NCBI RefSeq assembly: GCF_943733665.1
Contig: NZ_OX030782.1
Location: 392,001-456,000, forward strand
Direction of reading: 5' to 3'
Source: Aquimarina sp. Aq107
GTDB lineage: Bacteria; Bacteroidota; Bacteroidia; Flavobacteriales; Flavobacteriaceae
Length of the DNA: 64,000 nt
Below the pieces are notes generated by a model. It was not told the DNA's origin. It worked only from the letters and a program-made list of their open reading frames with translations, and did not search any database. Positions 18,472-26,839 of this stretch are shown piece after piece. The first letter of the stretch is position 1. Each line of letters starts with the position of its first letter. The position numbers and the translations under genes are program-made.

Positions 18472-21400
18472 ATGGAAGCTATAACAAAGGTTCTTCTTGA
18501 ATTTGAAGAGAAAAAAATAAAACTGGAGTACAAAGAGGATAAGCTGGATATAATTTCTTACGGAGGTATTATTGATAAGGATATTATTGATAAAGTAAAG
18601 TTTCATAAAAAGGAAATAATAGAGCATTTGAAATCCAATAATGAAACTAAACGTCTACATATAAGTCCGGTTTCTGAAAAAAACTGTTATCCATTATCGA
18701 GTCAACAATTTCGATTATGGGCGGTGAGTCAATTTCAAGAAGCATCTATAGCTTATAATTCATATGGTTATTTTAATTTGGATAAGAACCTTAATATAGA
18801 AATATTCAAACAATCTGTATTGGCGACTATCGAAAGATTCGAAATATTAAGAACTATTTTTAAGAAAGAAGAGTCTGGAGAGGTTAAACAGTATATAGTT
18901 CCTTTTGATAGTTTTGATTTTCAAATTCAAACATACAATAGTAAAGATGAAAATGATTATTGGCTTACCCTAATTCAAGAAGATATCTCTATAGAATTTG
19001 ATTTAGAAAAAGGGCCATTGATTAGAGCAAAGTTGTTTGAACTATCAAAAGGAGGATTCATCTTCTATTACAATATGCATCATATCATTACCGATGATTG
19101 GTCAAATAAGGTTTTGGCAAAAGAAATTCAATCTCATTATGAAGCTTTATTAAGAAACGTCAATTTTAAGAAAAAACCACTCCATATTCAATATAAAGAT
19201 TATGCAGTATGGCAGCTTAAAAATTTGAAAAGTGAGAAGTTTAAGGAACATCGGAATTATTGGAAACAGAAATTGTCTGGAGAACTATCTCGAATAGATT
19301 TAACGTCTAAGAAAGTAAGACCAAAATTTAAAACAAATAACGGGAAAAAGTTGAGGGTATTTTTGTCAGCTCCTCTAACTAGGGGTATTGATGAACTTAC
19401 ATTAGAAAATAATGGGAGTTTATTTATAAGTCTTCTCTCATTTATCAATGTAGCATTATATAAATATACTTCTCAATCTGATATTATTATTGGTACTCCT
19501 ATTGAAGGAAGAAATCAGCTAGAATTGCTGGATCAAATAGGTTTTTTTGTTAATACGACTCCATTAAGAAATATTGTTGATCCTAGTGATAGCTTTCTTG
19601 ATTTTTATGAAAAAGTTAAAAATTCTACTTTAGAATCATATAAGCATTCTTCATATCCATTTGATCAAATTGTAGATGCTTTAGGTTTGGATTATGATAT
19701 GAGCCGGACTCCTATTTATGATGTCTCAATTACTTTACACGAAGAACAGAAGGGGAATAGTATTGGTGTGAAGAAGGAACCATCAACAATTATGGATATG
19801 GGGACAGTAAGTAGCAAAAATGATATAGAGTTTCATTTTCAAAAAGTAGCAGATCAAATTTTATTAGAACTTACCTATAATGAAGATGTTTATGACCAAA
19901 AATTAATGGAAGGGCTAGTCATTCATTTTCAACAATTGGTCAAAAATGTAATTGCAACCCCAAAAGAAACAATTAAACAATTAGATCTTCTGAATGAAAG
20001 TGAAAAGGAAGAGCTTTTATTTGAATTTAATGACACTAAATTAGAAATACCAGAAGACACATCTATTTTGGAATTGTTTAATAATCAAGTTTTAAAAAAA
20101 CCTAATAATACAGCCGTATTTTTTGAAAACAAAACCTTGACATATAAAGAGTTGGATGAAATAACCAATCGACTTGGGAATTGTTTAATTGAGAAATATA
20201 AAGTTACAAAGGGAGATTTTGTAGGAGTTCATTTAGAGCGTAGCGAGTGGGCCATAATAGCTATTTTGGCTATTTTAAAATCTGGATGTGCATATGTTTT
20301 TATTGATCCAACTTATCCTGAAGGAAGAAAACAATTTATAGTAGAAGATGCAAATATAAATTTGATACTCGTAAGTTCTACCTATATGTTTGACATGGAC
20401 TTTTATCCTCATTCACTTTTGACTTTGGATATAGAATTCTCAGAAGAAGATTACTCGATCGAAAGACCAAAGGTTTCCTTATCATCTGAAAACATAGGAT
20501 ATGTTATATATACATCAGGATCGACTGGGATTCCCAAAGGAGTAGAGATTACTCACAATAATTTGGTTTCCTCTATTTATGCAAGAAATAATTTTTATGA
20601 TGGATTAAACTCTTACTTATTAGTTCCATCTTTTTCTTTTGATTCATCAGTTGCAGTTATTTGGGATTGTTTAACAAATGGAAGTACTCTTTATGTGGTT
20701 AGTGATTTTGATTTAAAAGATTTAACCTTTATCGAAAGCTTAATTATTCAGGAAAGAATTGAAGGAATTTTATGTGTTCCTTCTTATTATGAAATGATAT
20801 TAAATCATTTCAGAAAGAAACCAGAATCAATGAAGCGAATTATTCTGGCAGGAGAATCTTTGAAAGAATATATTGTTCAGAAACATTATGATTTCTTACC
20901 ATCTTGTAAACTGTATAATGAATATGGCCCAACAGAAAATACAGTATGGTCTACCGTGACAGAAATTGAAAAGGATGTAGAAGTCATTACAATTGGTTCA
21001 CCGATTGCGAACACAGTTGTTTACATTCTTGATAAGCATGGAAAACTTGTTCCTAAAGGCGTAACAGGAGAAATCTATGTTTCAGGTAAAAATGTTGCGA
21101 AAGGGTATCTGAACCGTCCAGAATTAAACGATCAGAAATTTTTGTACAATAAAAGCATTAGCGAGGAAAGATTATACAAGACTGGTGATTTAGGACGTTG
21201 GACACAAAATGGAACTATAGAGTTTATAGGAAGAGATGATGATCAGGTTAAAATCAATGGATATCGAATAGAATTAGGAGAGATAGAAAATAAGCTACTG
21301 GAAATTGATGGTGTGGACCAAAGTGTAGTTTTAATAAATGAAAATGGAAACGTAGAAAAGGAAATAATTGCTTTTATAGTGTTGTCTGATAACAATTTAA

Positions 21401-21801
21401 CAATCCCTTCTTTAAGAAAACTTTTGTCTGAAAATACTTTGAGTTATATGTTACCTAATCATATAATTGAAGTAGATGAAATGAAATTAACGCATAATGG
21501 AAAAATAGATAAAAAAGGATTATTAAGGTACTATAGAGAATCATATTTAGGAAGTAAAAATATAGTTTCTCCTAGAAATGAGTTAGAAGTCAAATTAGTT
21601 GAAGCTTGGAAAGAAGCATTGGGAAAAAGCGAAATAGGAATTGAAGATGACTTTTTTGAAATAGGAGGAACGTCTTTGAAATTGATTGAAATTTTAATGA
21701 AGCTAAGCAAGGATGGGATCAAAATAGAAGTTCAGGACTTTATTAATAATCTTACTATTAAGGAAATTGCTGCTTTAACATCTGATAAGGTTTTGTCATA
21801 A
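18472..21801 (+). CDS. NRPS module (TubC-type dock)-C-A-PCP, substrate not assigned
   Basis: 1109 residues. Docking domain about 1-57; C domain about 70-500; A domain with YTSGSTGIPKG, YKTGDLGRW and NGKIDKKG; PCP Ser1068 in GGTSLKL. Two things are unusual. The C-domain active motif reads HHIITDD (203-209) instead of HHxxxDG, so the usual Gly is Asp. The pocket code read by hand is D-S-A-C-I-A-E-V-W-K, which I cannot match to a common amino acid. The catalytic His204 and Asp208 remain, so the C domain may still work. The C-terminus (TSDKVLS) lacks the I-x-I tail of the upstream proteins. It follows the CmlA-type hydroxylase by 26 bp and precedes a degenerate stand-alone C domain by 40 bp. Confidence 0.93.
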   Translation: MEAITKVLLEFEEKKIKLEYKEDKLDIISYGGIIDKDIIDKVKFHKKEIIEHLKSNNETKRLHISPVSEKNCYPLSSQQFRLWAVSQFQEASIAYNSYGYFNLDKNLNIEIFKQSVLATIERFEILRTIFKKEESGEVKQYIVPFDSFDFQIQTYNSKDENDYWLTLIQEDISIEFDLEKGPLIRAKLFELSKGGFIFYYNMHHIITDDWSNKVLAKEIQSHYEALLRNVNFKKKPLHIQYKDYAVWQLKNLKSEKFKEHRNYWKQKLSGELSRIDLTSKKVRPKFKTNNGKKLRVFLSAPLTRGIDELTLENNGSLFISLLSFINVALYKYTSQSDIIIGTPIEGRNQLELLDQIGFFVNTTPLRNIVDPSDSFLDFYEKVKNSTLESYKHSSYPFDQIVDALGLDYDMSRTPIYDVSITLHEEQKGNSIGVKKEPSTIMDMGTVSSKNDIEFHFQKVADQILLELTYNEDVYDQKLMEGLVIHFQQLVKNVIATPKETIKQLDLLNESEKEELLFEFNDTKLEIPEDTSILELFNNQVLKKPNNTAVFFENKTLTYKELDEITNRLGNCLIEKYKVTKGDFVGVHLERSEWAIIAILAILKSGCAYVFIDPTYPEGRKQFIVEDANINLILVSSTYMFDMDFYPHSLLTLDIEFSEEDYSIERPKVSLSSENIGYVIYTSGSTGIPKGVEITHNNLVSSIYARNNFYDGLNSYLLVPSFSFDSSVAVIWDCLTNGSTLYVVSDFDLKDLTFIESLIIQERIEGILCVPSYYEMILNHFRKKPESMKRIILAGESLKEYIVQKHYDFLPSCKLYNEYGPTENTVWSTVTEIEKDVEVITIGSPIANTVVYILDKHGKLVPKGVTGEIYVSGKNVAKGYLNRPELNDQKFLYNKSISEERLYKTGDLGRWTQNGTIEFIGRDDDQVKINGYRIELGEIENKLLEIDGVDQSVVLINENGNVEKEIIAFIVLSDNNLTIPSLRKLLSENTLSYMLPNHIIEVDEMKLTHNGKIDKKGLLRYYRESYLGSKNIVSPRNELEVKLVEAWKEALGKSEIGIEDDFFEIGGTSLKLIEILMKLSKDGIKIEVQDFINNLTIKEIAALTSDKVLS

Positions 21802-21841
21802 ACTCCTGTTTTAATTAAGTTATTAACGTTTTAAATTAAAG

Positions 21842-23065
21842 ATGGTCTTAGACAATATTAGATATTTTGAGCTTTCGGAAAACCAAAAATATATGCTGCA
21901 TCCCAGTGCTATAGCATTATTTTCATTAATAAAAATAAAAAAAAGATCATTAAAAGATTTTGAAGAAGAGTTTAGAGACTTTATCAGCTATCACCCTTCG
22001 CTTTGCACAATTTTTAATACTCGAGGAGATATCGTTATCCAGGCTTATGTAAAGCCAGCTAAGGTTAAAGTTAGGTTTGTTTATGAATTATCAATAAACG
22101 ATAGCAAAGAAATTAATCAAGTTTTATTAGCTCCATTCAATGTTTTTGATGAAGAAATCATACGAGTAGTTGTAGTAGAAAACAAGAACGAAATTGGGTT
22201 ATATATTAGCATGCCTTATGCAATAATAGATGCTCAAAGTAAGTTGATTTTAAGCAAAGACATCAAAACCCATTTTGATGGAGATATTAAATTAGAAAGA
22301 CAATCTTTTTCTAATTTGGACTTTATTAAAAGTCAAAAGAAATTTCTTGTTTCTAAAGAAGGAGAAGCTAATAGACGATACTGGAGAGAGGTATTAAAAA
22401 GTTATACCATAGGGAATGGCGTTTTTCTACCACAGGGTGATAAAAATAAATATGTAAGTCAAAAGTTTATAGTAACCGAGGTTCATTTCGAAAAACTTAA
22501 TTCGGTGACTAACAAATTTAAGTTACCAGTCACTGCAATTATGTTAGGTTTTTTTCAAAATCTAATATCTCTTTTGTACTCAGATTCGTTGTTTTTTAAT
22601 GTCAGAATGAATGGTAGAGATAATTCTTACATAGATCTTGATGCTAATAATTTTGTCGGTGTTATGAACAATACACTTCCAATTCCTGTATTAAAAAACA
22701 CTTCTATTGATATTAAGAAATATTTGTATGAATGTTTTGGAATATATTGTGAGGCAAGAATGAATCAGAGGGTTCCATTTACTGTAATAGATCAAGATTT
22801 TAACAAAATTCATAATTCAAATATTGATCAATTCATTGCAGGTACATTCAATTTCAATGTTTTAGAAGGAGACTTAGTTGTAAGTCGAAATCACACGAAA
22901 AAAAACAAAGAAATATATGCAAAAGAGTCTATAATTTTAAATTGTTATCAGCATAACAATGCCTTAGAATTAGAATTACTCTGCCTCAACGAAATATATA
23001 ATAAGAACTCTACTTTGCTAGATCTTCCATCATATCTTGGATTATTCTTAAAGATATTAGAATAA
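21842..23065 (+). CDS. Stand-alone condensation-domain-like protein with degenerate active site
   Basis: 407 residues, about the size of one NRPS condensation domain, with no A or carrier domain. The fold markers are recognisable: an N-terminal segment resembling ELSENQKYML, the stretch NRRYWREVL, and a late region GRDNSYIDLDANNFVGVMNNTLPI matching the G-R-x(n)-G-x-x-x-N-T-L-P motif of C domains. The HHxxxDG site is replaced by PYAIIDA (125-131): both His are gone, Asp130 is kept and Gly is lost. Acyl transfer by the usual mechanism is unlikely. Possible roles are a structural partner, a docking adaptor or a decoy platform recruiting a tailoring enzyme, by analogy with inactive X domains that recruit oxygenases. 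It is in the operon, 40 bp after an NRPS gene. Family call moderately sure; role unknown. Confidence 0.75.
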   Translation: MVLDNIRYFELSENQKYMLHPSAIALFSLIKIKKRSLKDFEEEFRDFISYHPSLCTIFNTRGDIVIQAYVKPAKVKVRFVYELSINDSKEINQVLLAPFNVFDEEIIRVVVVENKNEIGLYISMPYAIIDAQSKLILSKDIKTHFDGDIKLERQSFSNLDFIKSQKKFLVSKEGEANRRYWREVLKSYTIGNGVFLPQGDKNKYVSQKFIVTEVHFEKLNSVTNKFKLPVTAIMLGFFQNLISLLYSDSLFFNVRMNGRDNSYIDLDANNFVGVMNNTLPIPVLKNTSIDIKKYLYECFGIYCEARMNQRVPFTVIDQDFNKIHNSNIDQFIAGTFNFNVLEGDLVVSRNHTKKNKEIYAKESIILNCYQHNNALELELLCLNEIYNKNSTLLDLPSYLGLFLKILE

Positions 23066-23186
23066 TTTAAGTTACCCACAATAATTTTTAAAACAGTTTC
23101 AAAGCCATTATTGAAGGTGTCGTGTAAAAAATTACCCCAAAAAAATAGCCTACATCAAATTGAATTTCAAATAAAAAAAATTAAAA

Positions 23187-25586
23187 ATGATTATTAAAAA
23201 AAAATCTTGGAAAATTGTAATTAACTTCATAGTATTATTTTTACCATTAATTACATTTTGTCAATATAAGGTTAACGGAACAATAAAAGATAGTAACGGA
23301 ACTATTCCGTTTGCTAATATATTAGTAAAAAGCACTTCGAATAATCTTGTAACTGGCGCTATAACCGATAAAGCAGGAACCTTTACTATAGATCTTAACC
23401 AAGGCTTATATACTTTAACGATAAGTCATGTAGGATATCAAAATCTAGAAAAGCAAATTGAGATAAATAGTGACCTAGATTTAGGAGAACTATCTTTAGT
23501 TTTTGATAATGAACTAGATGAGGTTCTTATTGTTAAAAATAAGGAACGCATAGTACAAAAAGTAGATCGTTTGGTGTTTAATAACGAAAATAATGGGATG
23601 ACCAGCGGTGGAACAGGACTTGATGTTCTTAGAGTAGCTCCAGGAGTTACTATTAGTGATGATCAATTGGTAATGATTGGTAAGAGTGGAATGCGATTAA
23701 TGGTAGATGGCAAATTAGTACCACTATCTGGAAACGATCTGGTAAGTTATATATCTTCGATTTCGGCAGATGATGTAAAAGAGGTAGAAATTATTACCAA
23801 CCCTCCAGCAAAGTATCAAGCTGAAGGAAATAGTGGACTTATAAATATCATCTACAAAAGAAATACAGAAAAAATATGGAACAACAGAATAAACCTTTCG
23901 TATACTCAAGCAAAATATGCAATATATAATCTGAATAATAACTTTAGCTATAATAAAAACAAAGTAAAACTATTATTAGGTGTTAATGCTACTTTAGGTG
24001 ATAACGAAGTCCAAAGAAATACAGAAATTAATTATGACCGAGGCTTATGGGAACTTGATCGAGTTGATAAATGGAGAGAAGATAAATTGGCTACTCGTTT
24101 AATGATTGATTATAGTATTTCTGATAAAACAACAATGGGAGTACAATATTTAAATAGTTTATGGGTTCCAGATATAGATATTAGGAATGTTAATAATGTA
24201 TTTGAAGGGAGCCAGTTGGATTCTATTTATAAAGGATCAACTAACTATGATGTATATGGGGCGTACAATGCAGCCAATTTAAATTTTACTCATAAACTAG
24301 ATACCTTAGGGCGTAAAATATCAATAGATTTGGATTTTTTCAGAAATAAGAAAAATGAAGAAATTGACGTTTTGACCACTTCATTTAATTCTGATGGCGT
24401 TAGAATAAACGATGTATTTTCTAATTTAAATATTTCAAATGAGGACTTAAAGAATTATAGTGGAAGAATAGATGTAGAATATCCACTATCTACCGTGAAT
24501 CTTTCATTTGGTGGAAGAATAAATCATTCAGAGAGCTTATATAAAATTGATAATTTCAATACATTGTCAGGAAACAACGTGTTGAACCCACAATTTGGAG
24601 ATGATTTTAAATATCTTGAGACTCAACAAGCTGTATATATAAATGCAACTAAAAAATTAGGAAAAAAAGTTGATATGCAACTTGGATTGCGATTAGAGAA
24701 CACAGAAACTGAAGGAATTTCTTTTATAGAAGATACTGTTAACGAGTTTGATTATTTAAGATTATTTCCAACATTTTATATATCATATAAAAAGGATAAA
24801 AAAAATACATTTTCTTTTAACTATGGGAGACGAATTAGAAGACCGTTGTATTATGAATTAAGTCCCGTTAGAAGATATTATACAAATACATTTTTTGTTG
24901 ATGGAAACCCATTATTGAGACCATCTTTTTCAGATAATATGGAGCTTTCATATTCCCATAAACGAAAATTCTTTTCAAGAGCTTTTCTAAGTATAGAATC
25001 AGATGGTTTTGGAGAAGTAGCTATTATTAACGAAAACTCGGACGAACAGGCTAATAGTATTGAGAATTATTATACCCTATATAACTATGGGATAAATACT
25101 TACTATATATTTAATAAATTGAATTGGTTGGAAAGCCAAAATGGGTTTTATATTTTAGGGAGTGATGTTAAGTTTGAAAGAGAAATAAACACTAGAACTC
25201 AACAAGGGCTTAGATTTTATTTTGAAACTAATAATACATTGCACTTAAATCCTAAAAAAACCATTAGGGCCCAAGTAAATTATAGTTATAGTTCTCCTTA
25301 TAATAAAAACCAATTTGAATATGCCGAAAGACATAAGTTAGATCTTTCTTTTCAGTTCCAACTACTTAATAAAAGTCTTCAGTTGACCGCAGGTGCTTTT
25401 GACATTCTGAGATTAAATGAATTAGGGAAAACATCTTTTGTGAATGATATAAGACAGTCATCCAGAGTATACATGAGGGATCGATCCGTAAGACTTTCTC
25501 TGATGTACAAATTTGGAAACAAGAAAATCAAAGTAAGAGAAAGGAAGTTTGGAAATGAAGAAGAAAAGAGAAGATCTGGAAATTAA
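23187..25586 (+). CDS. TonB-dependent-receptor-like outer membrane beta-barrel protein
   Basis: 799 residues. Signal peptide about 1-26 (ends ITFCQ). A carboxypeptidase-regulatory-like beta-sandwich follows (about 27-110, GTIKDSNGTIPFANI), then a plug-like part about 130-230, then a long beta-barrel rich in Tyr/Asn strands ending in an amphipathic strand (RSVRLSLMYKFG). This matches the Bacteroidetes outer-membrane beta-barrel family (OMP_b-brl_3 type) more than a classic siderophore receptor, and no SusD partner is adjacent. Encoded inside the biosynthetic operon, it probably moves the product or a precursor across the outer membrane, or serves recognition or self-protection. It is preceded by a 121-bp gap without a clear promoter box. 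Substrate unknown. Confidence 0.85.
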   Translation: MIIKKKSWKIVINFIVLFLPLITFCQYKVNGTIKDSNGTIPFANILVKSTSNNLVTGAITDKAGTFTIDLNQGLYTLTISHVGYQNLEKQIEINSDLDLGELSLVFDNELDEVLIVKNKERIVQKVDRLVFNNENNGMTSGGTGLDVLRVAPGVTISDDQLVMIGKSGMRLMVDGKLVPLSGNDLVSYISSISADDVKEVEIITNPPAKYQAEGNSGLINIIYKRNTEKIWNNRINLSYTQAKYAIYNLNNNFSYNKNKVKLLLGVNATLGDNEVQRNTEINYDRGLWELDRVDKWREDKLATRLMIDYSISDKTTMGVQYLNSLWVPDIDIRNVNNVFEGSQLDSIYKGSTNYDVYGAYNAANLNFTHKLDTLGRKISIDLDFFRNKKNEEIDVLTTSFNSDGVRINDVFSNLNISNEDLKNYSGRIDVEYPLSTVNLSFGGRINHSESLYKIDNFNTLSGNNVLNPQFGDDFKYLETQQAVYINATKKLGKKVDMQLGLRLENTETEGISFIEDTVNEFDYLRLFPTFYISYKKDKKNTFSFNYGRRIRRPLYYELSPVRRYYTNTFFVDGNPLLRPSFSDNMELSYSHKRKFFSRAFLSIESDGFGEVAIINENSDEQANSIENYYTLYNYGINTYYIFNKLNWLESQNGFYILGSDVKFEREINTRTQQGLRFYFETNNTLHLNPKKTIRAQVNYSYSSPYNKNQFEYAERHKLDLSFQFQLLNKSLQLTAGAFDILRLNELGKTSFVNDIRQSSRVYMRDRSVRLSLMYKFGNKKIKVRERKFGNEEEKRRSGN

Positions 25587-25596
25587 ACATTATAAA

Positions 25597-26328
25597 ATGA
25601 CTAAAAAAGTACAGTTGTTTTTACTTCATTTTGCGGGAGGGAGCTCTTATTCTTTTGATTTTTTAAAAAAATATAATTCGGAATTATTTGAATTTTCACC
25701 CCTTGAATTACCTGGAAGAGGAAAAAGGTTTGATCAAGATTTTTTAGAAAACAAGCAAAGCTGTGTAAAGGATTATGTTCGACAAATTAAAAGTTTTAGA
25801 AATAATGATGTACCTTATATTATATATGGGCATAGTATGGGGGCCACTTTAGGGTTAAGTGTCGCTTTCGAAATGGAAAAAACAGGTGATAGTCCAATGC
25901 AGTTAATTGTTTCCGGTAATCCAGGTCCAGGTGTTTCAAATGATGTAAACGATGAAGAACCAAAAATCCGTCACAAGTTGAATGATGAAGATTTTAAACA
26001 AGAAATTATTTCATTAGGCGGAATACCTAAAGAAGTGATCAATAATGATGAATTTTTTAAGTTCTTTATTCCCATTTTAAGAGCTGATTTTACAGTGGTT
26101 GAAACTGATCGGGAATATGAAAAAAACACTATGATTAAGATACCAATTTATGCCTTAATGGGATCCGAAGAAAGGAAAAAAGAGAATATTGAAAATTGGA
26201 ATAATTTCACTTCTGGTCATTTTCAATTTCAAATCTTAAGTGGAGATCATTTTTTTATATATGACCATCCACAAAAAATAACAGAGATAATTAAAAAATG
26301 CTTGATTAGCACAGGAGTAATATATTAA
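25597..26328 (+). CDS. Type II thioesterase (GrsT/SrfD-like)
   Basis: 243 residues from the ATG at 25597 (MTKKVQLF). The frame is open further upstream (TTG at 25549, ATG at 25555), but those starts would overlap the end of the receptor gene and add a charged extension unlike the family, which begins just before the (Y/F)AGGS motif. Seen here: HFAGGSSYSF, GHSMGA with nucleophile Ser80, and GDHFF with His218. Such enzymes clear misprimed or stalled chains from carrier domains and are usual in NRPS/PKS clusters. It begins 10 bp after the receptor stop. It is the only thioesterase in the visible cluster, so it could also assist product release, though type II enzymes usually do not. Confidence 0.9.
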   Translation: MTKKVQLFLLHFAGGSSYSFDFLKKYNSELFEFSPLELPGRGKRFDQDFLENKQSCVKDYVRQIKSFRNNDVPYIIYGHSMGATLGLSVAFEMEKTGDSPMQLIVSGNPGPGVSNDVNDEEPKIRHKLNDEDFKQEIISLGGIPKEVINNDEFFKFFIPILRADFTVVETDREYEKNTMIKIPIYALMGSEERKKENIENWNNFTSGHFQFQILSGDHFFIYDHPQKITEIIKKCLISTGVIY

Positions 26329-26839
26329 AAATACCTGCACTAAATCGCAAAATCCGCAATACTCATTTGTTTAATAATCACAACAAGATTATTACTAAGG
26401 ATTTAAAAATTTTGCGTCATTAAATTTCCTGTTCCCCTTATTAAGCAAAGAGTGTTTCTTTATCGGTGATAAAACAAAAAACAGGAAAACTAATTGAGAA
26501 ACATTCCTACTCATCATATATTATATAGAATATTTACAGCCTTATTTCATTCTTTTAATGCTATTCATAATATCGATCAACTCTAAATCAATAGTAATAA
26601 ACTGTTGATCTAATTTCATTCATTGACTTTAAAAATAATTACATAGTGATCTAGATCAGATTGCCGTGCCAAATAAATACATCGTAGGAATTAATAATCA
26701 TGCACTTCTAAAAGTGATAAAATAAATCATGTCTTCACAGTAAAAAAATGAATTACGTGAAGAAATTATGGACAATATATAATACCGAAAAGTGAAATTG
26801 TCTTTTATAAAAATTTATATAAATGTAAATTAAGCAAAA
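26329..26839 (+). other. 511-bp non-coding gap with several inverted repeats
   Basis: No supported ORF. Visible symmetries: TAATAATC (26372-26379) / GATTATTA (26387-26394) with a 7-nt loop and no T-run; TTTCCTGTT (26425-26433) / AACAGGAAA (26480-26488); GATCAAC (26575-26581) / GTTGATC (26604-26610); and a perfect palindrome at 26647-26658. This is the longest gap in the window and separates the NRPS-TEII block from the flavoprotein-transporter-NRPS block, so a transcript boundary here is likely. I did not find a clean TAnnTTTG box. Confidence 0.4.
26647..26658. promoter_or_regulatory. 12-bp perfect palindrome TGATCTAGATCA, possible operator
   Basis: Perfect dyad in the 511-bp gap about 180 bp upstream of the flavoprotein gene. 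Palindromes of this size can be dimeric regulator sites, but one copy in AT-rich DNA may be chance. No regulator gene is present in the visible cluster. Confidence 0.2.
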
